Assembly (NCBI GenBank): GCA_003241385.1
Contig: QFPO01000005.1
Coordinates: forward strand, 186,001-250,000
DNA length: 64,000 nt
Reading direction: 5' to 3'
Source of the DNA: Rhodanobacter denitrificans
Lineage (GTDB): Bacteria; Pseudomonadota; Gammaproteobacteria; Xanthomonadales; Rhodanobacteraceae
The translations under genes and the position numbers were made by a program. A model generated the notes under the pieces. That model ran no database searches. It was given only the letters and a program-made list of their open reading frames with translations, and had not been told where the DNA came from. Below, in pieces: positions 27,182-38,915 of this stretch (the stretch's first letter is position 1; every line of letters starts with the position of its first letter).

Positions 27182-29056
27182 ATGAGCAGCAATCTGAACT
27201 TCCAGATCAACTACGGCAACGTCGGTCTGCCCGCGCAGACGCCGGCGATGGTCCGGCCGGATCCCAAGGCGCCGTTGTTCGCGTCGGAAGACGGCATGGT
27301 CGCCTCGCTGTCGAACAACGAGTGCATCTTCCAGGTGCGCTCGACCGGCGAGACGCACGTGATGACGTATCAGGTGCTGCAGGCGCTCGATCAGTGCCGC
27401 GAGTTCCGCAGTCTCGACGAGCACGTCAACCGGATCCTGTCGACCGTGTCGGGCCTCAACGTGCCGCGCGAGGGCGTCAGCCAGGTGCTGCAGAGCCTGG
27501 TCGGCCGCGGCCTGGTCGTCGAGGACCGCGCGTTCCTGGCGCGTCTGGCCGAGACCCCGGCGGTCGAGCAGGCGCCGCTGCGCGCGGTGTTCATCCGCGC
27601 CTGCGACCGGCCGCTGCAGCTCGAGCGGTTGCTGGCCTCGCTGACCGACTACGAGCGGCGCTTCCGCGCCGGCCACCGCTACGTCGTCATCGACGACTCG
27701 GTCCAGCCCGAATCGATCGACCGCCACCGCGACCTGCTGCGCGAGTTCGCGCGGTCCACCGGTGCCAAGCTGACCTATCTCGGCGTCGCCGAGCAGGCGC
27801 GTCTGGTAGAGCGGCTGATCAAGGCGGTGCCGGCCGCGCGTGCCGCGGCGCCGCAGCTGCTGCTGCGCGATCCGGCGCAGCCGCGCTTCGGCGGTGGCCG
27901 CGGCTGGAATCTCGCGCTGCTGCTGTCGGCCGGCGCGCGCCTGGCGATGTTCGACGACGACCAGCGCCTGCCGCTGCGCCGCAGCGAGGAGGCGCGCGAA
28001 GGCCTGGATCCGAACCCGACCACGCCGGCCCACGTGCGCTTCTTCCGCAACATCGAGGAATCGCTCGGCGCCGGCGAGGAAGTCGCCGACGATCCGTTCG
28101 AGCTGCATCTGGAAGCCTCCGGCCAGGCGCTCGGCGCGCTCAGCCGCGGTGCGCGCTACGCGATCGACCGCACCGCGCTGCGCGGCCTCAGCCTCGGCCG
28201 CCTCGAGCATCTGCGCGGCGGCGCGCGCGTGCTCGCGACGATGCACGGCACCACCGGCAGCTCGCGCACCGAATCGGGCACCTGGCTGTACCAGATCGCC
28301 GCCGACGGGCGCGAGGACTTCGCACGCGACCGCGACAGCTATCTGCGCAACATCGAGGCGGGCAGCCTCTGGTACGGCTTCCAGCAGGCGCGGGTGGCGA
28401 CGATCGGCTACTTCACGCCGTTCTCGCTCGACAACAGCGTGCTGCTGCCGTGCACGAACCCGGTCGGCCGCGGCGAGGACGCCCTGTTCTCGACCGTCAC
28501 GCGGCTGATCCATCCGCAGGCGCTGGTGATGGAGCTGCCGGTCGTGATCGGCCACGTGCAGGAGGCGGCGCGCAAGCGTTCGGCGCGCACCCAGTCCGCG
28601 CATACGCCGCGCTTCAATCATTTCGTCAGCGACTACGTGCAGCGCCAGCTGCCCGATTTCCTCGCCGACGATCCGGCGCAGCGGCTGTCGCTGCTGGCCT
28701 CTCATCTGCGCGACATCGCCGGCGCCGGCGAGAGCGCCCGCGTGCGCCATCTGCAGGAGTATCTGAGCTTCGCCCGCGCCGATCTGATCGAGCGCCTGCA
28801 GCAGCAGTTCGAATCGGCGTCCGACGCGCCGGTCTACTGGCAGGCCGACGTGCGCACGATCATCGAGGCCAACGGCCGCGCCTTGCTGGCCGGTGCCGCG
28901 CCGCGCCTCGGCGACTGGCCGGACACCGCGACCCAGGCCGACGTCTCGGCCGCGCTGCGCAGCGAGCTCGGCCAGCTGGCCGCCGGCTACGAGGCCTGGC
29001 CGGCGCTGTGGAGCCACGCTCGCGACGAAGGCGAGCGGCTCCTGTCCGGCCTGTAG
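27182..29056 (+). CDS. Glycosyltransferase-like protein with PqqD-like N-terminal domain
   Basis: 624 residues, no signal or membrane segment. Residues about 25-130 look like a PqqD/winged-helix module: a short beta part (MVASLSNNECIFQVRS), then TYQVLQALDQCREFRSLDEH and GVSQVLQSLVGRGLVVED, the pattern used by peptide-recognition domains. From about 135 a GT-A-like nucleotide-sugar domain follows (RAVFIRACDRPLQLERLLAS, YVVIDDSV, and acidic FDDD near 257-260, which could coordinate the metal). The remainder has no motif I recognise. It sits 20 bases before a GT2 gene, so the two likely act on the same product. The domain reading is inference from short motifs; the acceptor is unknown. Confidence 0.6.
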   Translation: MSSNLNFQINYGNVGLPAQTPAMVRPDPKAPLFASEDGMVASLSNNECIFQVRSTGETHVMTYQVLQALDQCREFRSLDEHVNRILSTVSGLNVPREGVSQVLQSLVGRGLVVEDRAFLARLAETPAVEQAPLRAVFIRACDRPLQLERLLASLTDYERRFRAGHRYVVIDDSVQPESIDRHRDLLREFARSTGAKLTYLGVAEQARLVERLIKAVPAARAAAPQLLLRDPAQPRFGGGRGWNLALLLSAGARLAMFDDDQRLPLRRSEEAREGLDPNPTTPAHVRFFRNIEESLGAGEEVADDPFELHLEASGQALGALSRGARYAIDRTALRGLSLGRLEHLRGGARVLATMHGTTGSSRTESGTWLYQIAADGREDFARDRDSYLRNIEAGSLWYGFQQARVATIGYFTPFSLDNSVLLPCTNPVGRGEDALFSTVTRLIHPQALVMELPVVIGHVQEAARKRSARTQSAHTPRFNHFVSDYVQRQLPDFLADDPAQRLSLLASHLRDIAGAGESARVRHLQEYLSFARADLIERLQQQFESASDAPVYWQADVRTIIEANGRALLAGAAPRLGDWPDTATQADVSAALRSELGQLAAGYEAWPALWSHARDEGERLLSGL

Positions 29057-29076
29057 CGCACGGCCGCGCACCGGCG

Positions 29077-29970
29077 ATGGCCGAGCGCAGGGCGGGCCTG
29101 ACCAGCGTCGTCGTCGTCGCCGCCGACAGCGGGCCGCTGCTGGCCGACTGCGTCGCGCGCGTGCTGGCCTCGACCGCCGCGGTCGAGCTGATCCTGGTCG
29201 ACAACGCGTCCGCCGACGGCCAGCCGCAGGCGGTCGCCGCGCGCCATGCCGGCGACGCGCGTCTGCGCCTGGTCGAGAACGGCGCCAATCTCGGCTTCGG
29301 GCCGGCCTGCAACCGCGGCGCGCAGGTCGCCGCCGGCGATGCGCTGCTGTTTCTCAACCCCGATGCGCTGATCGCGCCGGACACGATCGCGCGGCTGCGC
29401 GCGGTGCTCGCCGACGATCCACGCTGCGGCCTGGTCGGCGCCTGCGTCCGCGAGGCCGACGGCGATATCGCGCGCGCCGTGCGCCGCCGCGATCCGATGC
29501 TGCGCCGCGCGCTGATGACCGCGACCGGTCTGTCGCGCCGGGAATCGCGCTGGCCGGCACTGGCCGGCGTCGAGCAGCCGCCGCCGGCCGTCGCCGTCGC
29601 CGTCGAGGACGTCGAGGCGGTTTCCGGCGCCTGCCTGCTGCTGCCGCGCGATCTGTTCGAGCGCCTCGGCGGTTTCGACGAGGGCTACTTCCTGCATTGC
29701 GAAGATCTGGACCTGTGCCGTCGCGTGCGCGACGCCGGCTGCCGCGTCGTGCTGGCGGCCACGGTCGACATCGCGCATGCGCAGGGCAGTTCGAGCCGGC
29801 ACCGCCCGCTGTTCGTCGCGCGCCACAAGCACCGCGGCATGTGGCGCTACTTCGTCAAGTTCGATCCGGCCGCGCGCAACCCGCTGCTGCGGATGCTGGT
29901 GTGGCTCGGTATCTGGGGGCACTTCGCGCTGCGCGCGCCGCTGCTGTGGTGGCGTACGCGACGCACCTGA
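29077..29970 (+). CDS. Glycosyltransferase family 2 (rhamnosyltransferase-like)
   Basis: 297-residue inverting GT-A enzyme of the WbbL/rhamnosyl type: nucleotide-binding VVVVAADSG and LILVDNASADGQPQ, LVENGANLGFGPACNRG, the DXD-equivalent FLNPDALIAPD, and the acceptor-site GGFDEGYFLHCEDLDLCRR with the catalytic acidic residue. A C-terminal amphipathic or membrane-touching segment (LRMLVWLGIWGHFAL) suggests work at the inner membrane. These enzymes build O-antigen or other glycans, but no other polysaccharide gene is near. It follows the PqqD-like glycosyltransferase by 20 bases. Confidence 0.9.
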   Translation: MAERRAGLTSVVVVAADSGPLLADCVARVLASTAAVELILVDNASADGQPQAVAARHAGDARLRLVENGANLGFGPACNRGAQVAAGDALLFLNPDALIAPDTIARLRAVLADDPRCGLVGACVREADGDIARAVRRRDPMLRRALMTATGLSRRESRWPALAGVEQPPPAVAVAVEDVEAVSGACLLLPRDLFERLGGFDEGYFLHCEDLDLCRRVRDAGCRVVLAATVDIAHAQGSSSRHRPLFVARHKHRGMWRYFVKFDPAARNPLLRMLVWLGIWGHFALRAPLLWWRTRRT

Positions 29971-30173
29971 GCGGGGCCGCGTTACATCGCTGACGCGGCC
30001 GGAGCGGATCTGTCGTCATGTCGATCGCGCACGCCGCAAGTTGCCGATGCATAGCCGGTCGCCGCAGGCCTGATCGATCGGGAAGGACCGGCGCCGGTGT
30101 CGCGCGGCCGCGTGTTCGCGCCGAGGTGATCGGGCTGCCGTGCACGGTTCCGCTCGCGCCTCGGCCTTGGCCT
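29971..30173. other. Convergent intergenic spacer, nothing recognised
   Basis: 203 bases between the converging GT2 and pyrF genes. No hairpin with T-run, no promoter and no short gene could be supported. Confidence 0.5.
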
Positions 30174-30995
30174 CTAGGCGGCGGGCCGATACCGATTGAT
30201 CTGCGCGCGCAGCGCCTCGGTCGCCGCACGCGCGGCCTCGGCGAAATCCTCGCCGCCGGATGCGTAGAGGATCGCCCGTGACGAGCTGATCAGCAGGCCG
30301 GTGCCGGCCGCGGTCGCGCCGTTGCGGATCACCGCCTCGACGTCGCCGCCCTGCGCGCCGACGCCCGGCACCAGCAGCGGCAGGTCGCCGACCAGCGCGC
30401 GCACCGCGGCGATCTCCTCGGGCCAGGTCGCGCCGGTCACCAGCGCGCAGTTGCCGTTGCCGTTCCACTGCGTCGCGACGGTCTCGGCGACGTGCTGGTA
30501 CAGCGGCCGGCCGTCGACGAGCAGATCCTGAAAATCGCGCGCGCCCGGATTGGACGTGCGGCACAACAGAATCACGCCCTTGTCGGCACGGTCGAGGAAC
30601 GGCTGCGCCGAGTCGCGGCCCAGATATGGGTTCAAGGTCACCGCGTCGGCGCGATAGCGGTCGAACGCCTCGGCCGCGTAGTGCTGCGCGGTCGAGCCGA
30701 TGTCGCCGCGCTTGGCGTCGAGGATCACCGGGATGCCCGGATGACGTTCGTGGATGTAGGCGATCAGCGCCTCGAGTTCGTGCTCGGCGCGCTGCGCAGC
30801 GAAATGCGCGATCTGCGGCTTGTACGCGCAGACGTGGTCCGCGGTCGCATCGACGATCGCGCGGCAGAACGCGCCGATCGCGGCCGGGCCGCTGCCGAGC
30901 GTGGCCGGCAGCCGGCCCGGCTCCGGATCGAGGCCGACGCAGACCAGCGAATCGTTGCGGCGCCAGGCGTCGGCGAGCAGGGTGGTGAACGACAT
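30174..30995 (-). CDS. pyrF: Orotidine-5'-phosphate decarboxylase
   Basis: 273-residue cytoplasmic enzyme that makes UMP from OMP, the last step of pyrimidine synthesis. Catalytic Asp93-x-Lys95-x-x-Asp98 lies in LDAKRGDIGST; other marks are VGLDPEP at the N-terminus, LNPYLGRDS and LLVPGVGAQGGD. Length and motifs place it in the longer subfamily (type 2), found in actinobacteria and many proteobacteria, rather than the 230-residue E. coli type. It is separated by 184 bases from ettA upstream on the same strand. Confidence 0.95.
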   Translation of the reverse strand: MSFTTLLADAWRRNDSLVCVGLDPEPGRLPATLGSGPAAIGAFCRAIVDATADHVCAYKPQIAHFAAQRAEHELEALIAYIHERHPGIPVILDAKRGDIGSTAQHYAAEAFDRYRADAVTLNPYLGRDSAQPFLDRADKGVILLCRTSNPGARDFQDLLVDGRPLYQHVAETVATQWNGNGNCALVTGATWPEEIAAVRALVGDLPLLVPGVGAQGGDVEAVIRNGATAAGTGLLISSSRAILYASGGEDFAEAARAATEALRAQINRYRPAA

Positions 30996-31179
30996 GGCGG
31001 ATCTCCCGTCAGCAGGATGCCGGGGCGGCGCCTGGGCACCGGTCCCGGTCGGGTCGCGCTCGCTCCGGCCGCCGCCCGCGATGGGGGTGGCGGCCGGCTT
31101 CCCTGGCCTGGGCGTCGCCGCGGACCTTCCGCTGGTCCGCCGGATCGGGGTGCGGCGGGTGCCGCGCCGAGGTGCCTCG

Positions 31180-32841
<1,662 letters not shown>

Positions 32842-32927
32842 GCGCGCTCCGGATGAGGCAGGCCGCGCCCGCGGGCGGCCGCGAGGCCGGCGCCGCCGGG
32901 GGAGCCCGGAAGAAGGGAAGGACGGCG

Positions 32928-32933
32928 ATTATC
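32928..32933 (-). promoter_or_regulatory. Candidate -10 element of ettA within a palindrome
   Basis: GATAAT on the minus strand is embedded in the 13-base palindrome GGCGATTATCGCC (32924-32936), 87 bases before the ettA ATG. The symmetry could serve a regulator, though none is known here. Confidence 0.4.
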
Positions 32934-33032
32934 GCCGATCGGTGCCCGGCGCGTCATGCGCGCGACGCCGTGCCGCCCCGGCCGGCGGGCGGCGCCGGCC
33001 GGCCGCGTGCCGCGTCCTGGGCGCCGATCGGC

Positions 33033-33038
33033 TAACAT
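33033..33038 (+). promoter_or_regulatory. Candidate -10 element of glyA
   Basis: TAACAT in the context GGCTAACATCC, 32 bases before the glyA ATG. It probably drives the long glyA to pgpA gene series; no -35 is evident. Confidence 0.45.
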
Positions 33039-33069
33039 CCGCCGTTTCCCCGCTGCCAGCAGGTTGTCC

Positions 33070-34323
<1,254 letters not shown>

Positions 34324-34327
34324 GCGC

Positions 34328-34846
34328 GTGCACTGCCCGTTCTGCCAGCACGAAGACACCCGCGTGATCGATTCGCGGGTCTCCGAGGACGGATCGACGA
34401 TCCGCCGCCGGCGCGAGTGCGAGCAGTGCGGCGAACGCTTCAACACGTTCGAGACCGCCGAGCTGAAGCTGCCGGCGGTCGCCAAGAGCGATGGCCGCCG
34501 CGAGGCCTTCGACGAGCACAAGCTGCGCACCAGTTTCGAGCGCGCGCTGCAGAAGCGTCCGGTCGCCAGCGAGGCGGTCGATGCGGCCGTGCGCGCGGTG
34601 CTCGACGATCTGCGCCGCAGCGGCGAGCGCGAGGTGCCGTCGCTGCGTGTCGGCGAGCTGGTCATGCGCGAGCTCAAGAAGCTCGACCAGGTCGCCTACG
34701 TCCGTTTCGCGTCGGTCTACCGCAGCTTCGCCGACGTGCAGGCGTTCCGCGAGGAGATCGAGATGCTCGAGCGCGATCTGCCTTCGCTGGAAGGCCTGCA
34801 GCTGCCGCTGCTCGGCGAAGCGGTCGCGCGCAAGCGCAAGCTCTGA
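34328..34846 (+). CDS. nrdR: Transcriptional repressor NrdR
   Basis: 172-residue repressor of ribonucleotide reductase genes that senses ATP/dATP. A zinc ribbon CPFC...CEQC occupies residues 3-34 (MHCPFCQHEDTRVIDSR), followed by an ATP-cone domain (KSDGRREAFDEHKL, FASVYRSFADVQAF). The start is a GTG four bases after the glyA stop, fixed by the invariant MHCPFC N-terminus. The C-terminal tail (about 25 residues beyond the cone) is somewhat longer than in E. coli NrdR. Position before ribD is conserved in many proteobacteria. Confidence 0.96.
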   Translation: MHCPFCQHEDTRVIDSRVSEDGSTIRRRRECEQCGERFNTFETAELKLPAVAKSDGRREAFDEHKLRTSFERALQKRPVASEAVDAAVRAVLDDLRRSGEREVPSLRVGELVMRELKKLDQVAYVRFASVYRSFADVQAFREEIEMLERDLPSLEGLQLPLLGEAVARKRKL

Positions 34847-34901
34847 GCCGGTCGATGAGCCGGCCGACGAGCCGAGCGGACGCCAGCCGAACGAGCCGCC
34901 G

Positions 34902-36053
34902 ATGAGCGAATCCGTCCCCAGCACCGTCGCACCTGCGTTCGACGCCGTCGATCACGCGCACATGGCCGAGGCCCTGCGTCTGGCCGAGCGCGGTCTGCAC
35001 ACCACCCAGCCCAATCCGCGCGTCGGCTGCGTGCTCGCGCACGGCGAGGCCGTGGTCGGGCGTGGCTGGCATCGCCGCGCCGGCGGCGCCCATGCCGAGG
35101 TCGAGGCGCTGGCCGATGCCGGCGCGCAGGCGCGCGGCGCGACCGCCTACGTGACGCTGGAACCGTGCGGCCTGCACGGCCGCACGCCGCCGTGCGCCGA
35201 TGCGCTGGTCGCGGCCGGCGTCGCGCGCGTCGTCATCGCGGCCGAGGACGCCGCGCAGCGCGGCGGCGGCGCCCTCGAGCGCCTGCGCGCAGCCGGCATC
35301 GCGGTCGACTGCGGCCTGCTGCGCGAGGCTGCGCGCGAGCTCAACCGCGGCTTCTTCAGCCGCGTCGAGCGCGGCCGGCCGTGGCTGCGGCTGAAGCTCG
35401 CGATGAGCCTGGACGGCCGCACCGCGCTGGCCGACGGCGCGTCGAAGTGGATCACCGGTGCCGCCGCGCGTGCCGATGTGCAGCGCTGGCGCGCGCGCAG
35501 CTCGGCGCTGCTGACCGGCAGCGGCACGGTGCGCGCCGACGACCCGCGGCTGACCCTGCGGCGCGGCGAGGCCGGGCTGGAGCCGGCCGATGCAGACGCG
35601 CCGCCGCCGCTGCGCGTCGTGCTCGACCGCACGCTCGCGACGCCGGCCGGTGCCGCCGTGCTCGACGGCAGCGTGCCGACCCTGATCGTCCATGCGCCGG
35701 ACGCCGCCCCGGCCGACGCGCGCTATGCCGCGGTCGAGCGCGTCGCGGTGCCGCTCGCCGCGGTTGAAAGCGGCCCGCCCGGACTCGATCTAGGCGCGGT
35801 GCTGGCTTTGCTCGCGGCGCGCGGCGTCAACGAGCTGCAGGTCGAGGCCGGGCCGACGCTCGGCGGCGCGCTGTTCGCGGCCGGCCTGGTCGACGAGCTG
35901 CTGCTCTACGTCGCGCCTGTGCTGCTCGGCGACCGCGCGCAGCCGTTGCTCGCGCTGCCGCCGCTGGCCGAGATGGCCGCGCGCTGGCGGCTGCGCACGA
36001 TCGACCGGCGCGCCGTCGGCACCGATCTGCGGCTGCTGCTGCGGCCCGAGTGA
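34902..36053 (+). CDS. ribD: Bifunctional riboflavin deaminase/reductase RibD
   Basis: 383 residues. Catalyses deamination then side-chain reduction in riboflavin synthesis. The deaminase domain has zinc ligands His64 (GGAHAEVEAL, Glu66 as proton shuttle), Cys89 and Cys98 in PCGLHGRTPPCADAL. The reductase domain begins near 165 (LRLKLAMSLDGRTA, GSGTVRADDPRL) and ends with VEAGPTLGGALFAAGLVDE. The zinc motif reads PCGLHG where PCSHxG is usual, but the cysteines stay. The start is the first ATG of the frame with a reasonable N-terminus; MAEALRL 20 codons later is an alternative. Confidence 0.94.
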   Translation: MSESVPSTVAPAFDAVDHAHMAEALRLAERGLHTTQPNPRVGCVLAHGEAVVGRGWHRRAGGAHAEVEALADAGAQARGATAYVTLEPCGLHGRTPPCADALVAAGVARVVIAAEDAAQRGGGALERLRAAGIAVDCGLLREAARELNRGFFSRVERGRPWLRLKLAMSLDGRTALADGASKWITGAAARADVQRWRARSSALLTGSGTVRADDPRLTLRRGEAGLEPADADAPPPLRVVLDRTLATPAGAAVLDGSVPTLIVHAPDAAPADARYAAVERVAVPLAAVESGPPGLDLGAVLALLAARGVNELQVEAGPTLGGALFAAGLVDELLLYVAPVLLGDRAQPLLALPPLAEMAARWRLRTIDRRAVGTDLRLLLRPE

Positions 36054-36093
36054 CGCCGACCGACCTTTCCCCTTTCTCTTGACGGATTCGCGC

Positions 36094-36702
36094 ATGTTCA
36101 CAGGCATCATCCAGGCGGTCGGACGGGTCGCCGCGCTCGAGCCGCGCGGCGGCGACGTGCGATTGCGCATCGCCGCACCGGGCTGGTCGCTCGACGACGT
36201 CGCCGAAGGCGACAGCATCGCGGTGGCCGGCGTCTGCCTGACCGCGCTCGACCTCGCCGCCGACGGCTTCGCCGCCGACGTCTCGATCGAGACCTTGAAC
36301 CTGACCACGCTGGGCCGGCTCGCGCCCGGCGACGGCGTCAACCTCGAAAAAGCCCTGCGGCTGTCCGACCGCCTCGGCGGCCATCTGGTCTCCGGCCACG
36401 TCGACGGCGTCGGCCGCGTCGTGGAGATCGCCGCCGACGCGCGCTCGCAGCGCTGGACGTTCGAGGCGCCGGCGGCGCTGGCGCGCTACATCGCCGTCAA
36501 GGGCTCGATCTGCATCGACGGCGTCAGCCTGACCGTCAATGCGGTCGACGGTGCCCGCTTCGGCGTCAACCTGATTCCGCATACGCAGGCCGTGACGACG
36601 TTCGGCACGCGCCGTCCCGGCGACGCGGTCAACCTCGAGGTCGACCTGCTCGCCCGCTACATCGAGCGCCTGCAGCAGGTGCCGGCCGGAGACGCCGCAT
36701 GA
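36094..36702 (+). CDS. ribE: Riboflavin synthase alpha chain
   Basis: 202-residue enzyme that dismutates two 6,7-dimethyl-8-ribityllumazines to riboflavin. It shows the internal duplication of the family: MFTGIIQAVGRV with GDSIAVAGVCLTAL in the first half and GHLVSGHVDGVGRV with IAVKGSICIDGVSLTV in the second. The invariant N-terminal MFTGII fixes the ATG, 40 bases after ribD. Its stop overlaps the next start (ATGA), so the following gene is translationally coupled. No FMN riboswitch is seen upstream. Confidence 0.96.
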   Translation: MFTGIIQAVGRVAALEPRGGDVRLRIAAPGWSLDDVAEGDSIAVAGVCLTALDLAADGFAADVSIETLNLTTLGRLAPGDGVNLEKALRLSDRLGGHLVSGHVDGVGRVVEIAADARSQRWTFEAPAALARYIAVKGSICIDGVSLTVNAVDGARFGVNLIPHTQAVTTFGTRRPGDAVNLEVDLLARYIERLQQVPAGDAA

Positions 36703-37787
36703 GCTTCAACACGATTCCGGAGATCCTCGAGGACATCCGCGCCGGCCGCATGGTCGTGATCCTCGACGACGAGGACCGCGAGAACGAAGGCGATCTGGTC
36801 ATGGCCGCGGCCAAGGTCCGGCCCGAGGACATCAACTTCATGGTCCGCGAGGGGCGCGGCCTGGTCTGCCTGCCGCTGACGCAGGCGCGCTGCCGCCAGC
36901 TCGGCCTCAAGCCGATGGTCGTCGACAACACCTCGCCGTACCACACCAACTTCACGGTCTCGATCGAGGCCGCCGAAGGCGTCACCACCGGCATTTCCGC
37001 GCACGACCGCGCGCGCACGATCCAGGTCGCGGTGCAGCCCGGCGCCGGCCCCGGCGACATCGTGCAGCCCGGCCACATCTTCCCGCTGGCTGCGCAGCCC
37101 GGCGGCGTGCTCGCGCGTGCCGGCCACACCGAGGCCGCCTGCGACCTGGCCGCGCTGGCCGGCCTGGAGCCGGCCGGCGTGCTGGTCGAGATCCTCGCCG
37201 AGGACGGCTCGATGGCACGGCGGCCGGAGCTGGAGCGCTTCGCGGCGCGCCACGGCCTGAAGATCGGCACGATCGCCGACCTGATCCGCCATCGCCTGGC
37301 GACCGAGAAGACCGTCGAGCGCCTGCGCGATGGGCCGGTCGAGACCGAGTTCGGCGCGTTCCGCCTGGTCGTCTATCGCGACCGCCTGCAGGGCGCACTG
37401 CACTACGCGCTGGTGCGCGGCGAGGTCGACGACGGCGCGCCGGTGCTGACGCGCGTGCACGTGCGCAACACGCTGTCGGACGTGCTGCATCTGAAGCGCG
37501 ACGATCTTGGCCTCACGGTGACCGCGGCGCTGCGCCGCATCGCCGACGAGGGCCGCGGCGTCGTCGTCGTGCTCAGCGAGGTCGACGAGGACGCGGCCCT
37601 GCTCGACAAGCTCGCACAGGCGCCGGCACGGCCGCCGGCCGCCGATGCGCAGTGGCGCCAGCACGGGCTCGGCGCGCAGATCCTGTGCGATCTGGGCGTG
37701 CGCCATCTGCGCGTGCTCGGCACGCCGCGCAAGCTGGTCGGTCTGGCCGGTTTCGGTCTCGACGTCGTCAGCTGGGACGAGCGCTGA
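36699..37787 (+). CDS. ribBA: 3,4-dihydroxy-2-butanone-4-phosphate synthase with degenerate GTP cyclohydrolase II half (RibBX)
   Basis: 362 residues. The N-terminal domain (1-205) is a complete DHBP synthase: DDEDRENEGDL, TTGISAHDR, GHIFPLAAQPGG, RAGHTEAACDL. The C-terminal part keeps the GTP cyclohydrolase II fold (TEFGAFRLVVYRD, LTRVHVRNTLSDVLHL) but lacks the zinc motif C-x10-C-x-C; only one cysteine (ILCDLG) remains, so this activity should be absent. Such RibBX proteins coexist with a separate RibA. ATGA overlap with ribE upstream. The X half may stabilise or regulate the enzyme. Confidence 0.93.
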   Translation: MSFNTIPEILEDIRAGRMVVILDDEDRENEGDLVMAAAKVRPEDINFMVREGRGLVCLPLTQARCRQLGLKPMVVDNTSPYHTNFTVSIEAAEGVTTGISAHDRARTIQVAVQPGAGPGDIVQPGHIFPLAAQPGGVLARAGHTEAACDLAALAGLEPAGVLVEILAEDGSMARRPELERFAARHGLKIGTIADLIRHRLATEKTVERLRDGPVETEFGAFRLVVYRDRLQGALHYALVRGEVDDGAPVLTRVHVRNTLSDVLHLKRDDLGLTVTAALRRIADEGRGVVVVLSEVDEDAALLDKLAQAPARPPAADAQWRQHGLGAQILCDLGVRHLRVLGTPRKLVGLAGFGLDVVSWDER

Positions 37788-37921
37788 GCGTCCGGCGCCG
37801 GTTCGTGCCGGCGCTTGCGGACCCGAACCGGTAGCACCGCTGCACCGTGAGCGGGCGCCCCGGGGACGGCCCGAACGCCGGCCCCGGCGCCGCGCCGGGC
37901 GCGCCGGCCGCGTCATCCGTG

Positions 37922-37927
37922 GATAAT
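37922..37927 (+). promoter_or_regulatory. Candidate -10 element upstream of ribH
   Basis: GATAAT in GTGGATAATGCACACC, 31 bases before the ribH ATG. The 170-base ribBX-ribH gap is the largest in the rib series, consistent with an extra promoter. No FMN riboswitch signature lies in the gap. Confidence 0.45.
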
Positions 37928-37957
37928 GCACACCCCCTCGACGTGTCCGACCGACCC

Positions 37958-38422
37958 ATGCCGATGCTCGCCGGCGATCTTCGCCCCGTTCCCGACGCCC
38001 GTTACGCGATCGTCGCCAGCCGCTGGAATCCCGGCATCGTCGATGCGCTGGTCGCCGGCGCCGAGGCCGCGTTCGCGCAGAACGGCGTCGCGCCTGCGGC
38101 GGTCGACGTCGTGCGCGTGCCGGGTGCCTGGGAGATTCCGGCGGTCGCCGCGCGTCTGGCCGCGGCCGGCGGCCATGCGGCGATCGTCGCGCTCGGCTGC
38201 GTCGTGCGCGGCGATACGCGCCACTACGAGCAGGTCGCCGACGGCTGCGCCGACGGCCTGATGCGCGTCGCACTCGACTACCGGCTGCCGGTGCTGAACG
38301 GCGTGCTCGCGGTCGAGCGTCACGCCGACGCACAGGCGCGCGCCGGCGGCGTGCACGGCAACAAGGGCGAGGAGGCCGCGCTGGCGGCGATCGAAATGGC
38401 TGATCTGTGGAGGCAACTGTGA
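37958..38422 (+). CDS. ribH: 6,7-dimethyl-8-ribityllumazine synthase
   Basis: 154-residue enzyme condensing the RibD product with dihydroxybutanone phosphate; it usually assembles into 5-mers or 60-mers. Typical segments are IVASRWNPGIVDALVAGA (phosphate and ring binding), VPGAWEIPAVAARL, LGCVVRGDTRHYEQVAD (with the catalytic His), and GVLAVERHADAQARAG. The ATG was chosen two codons before a second Met, at the usual distance from the first strand. Its stop overlaps the nusB GTG start. Confidence 0.95.
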   Translation: MPMLAGDLRPVPDARYAIVASRWNPGIVDALVAGAEAAFAQNGVAPAAVDVVRVPGAWEIPAVAARLAAAGGHAAIVALGCVVRGDTRHYEQVADGCADGLMRVALDYRLPVLNGVLAVERHADAQARAGGVHGNKGEEAALAAIEMADLWRQL

Positions 38423-38880
38423 ATCCCTCGCACCGCATTCCGGGCGTCGATCCCGCCGCGCGCGCCCGCGCGCGCCGTCGCGCGCTGCAGGCGCTCTATG
38501 CCTGGCAGCTGTCGGGCAGCCGCATGAACCTCGTGATCGAGCAGTTCCGCCACGAGCAGGACATGGAGATCGCCGATCTGGAGTACTTCGAAGAGCTGCT
38601 CGGCGGCGTCGAGGCGCATTGCGCCGAGCTGGACGCCGGCCTCAAGCCGCACCTGGACCGCGACATCGCCCAGGTCGACCCGATCGAGCGCGCCGCGCTG
38701 CGGCTGTCGGCGTGGGAGCTCAGGTACCGGCCGGACGTGCCGTACCGCGTCGTCATCAACGAGGCGATCGAGGTCGTCAAGCGCTTCGGCTCCGAGTATG
38801 GCCACACCTACGTCAACGGCGTGCTCGACAAGCTCGCGGCCGACTGGCGTGCGGTCGAATACCGCGGCGCCGGCCGCTGA
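38419..38880 (+). CDS. nusB: Transcription antitermination protein NusB
   Basis: 153-residue all-helical RNA-binding protein that, with NusE/S10, antiterminates rRNA transcription. ARARRRALQALYAWQLSG is the Arg-rich first helix, followed by WELRYRPDVPYRVVINEA and YVNGVLDKLA, the C-terminal signature. The start is a GTG whose GTGA overlaps the ribH stop; another GTG four codons earlier is possible. ribH-nusB order is conserved across proteobacteria. Confidence 0.95.
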   Translation: MNPSHRIPGVDPAARARARRRALQALYAWQLSGSRMNLVIEQFRHEQDMEIADLEYFEELLGGVEAHCAELDAGLKPHLDRDIAQVDPIERAALRLSAWELRYRPDVPYRVVINEAIEVVKRFGSEYGHTYVNGVLDKLAADWRAVEYRGAGR

Positions 38881-38915
38881 GCACGGCACCGACCGGACCG
38901 GCACCGAGCACGCCG

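Noticed and set aside
37788..37957. FMN riboswitch before ribH (or before ribD)
   Set aside because: The conserved AGGG and GTGA-type junction words of the RFN element are not present in either gap.
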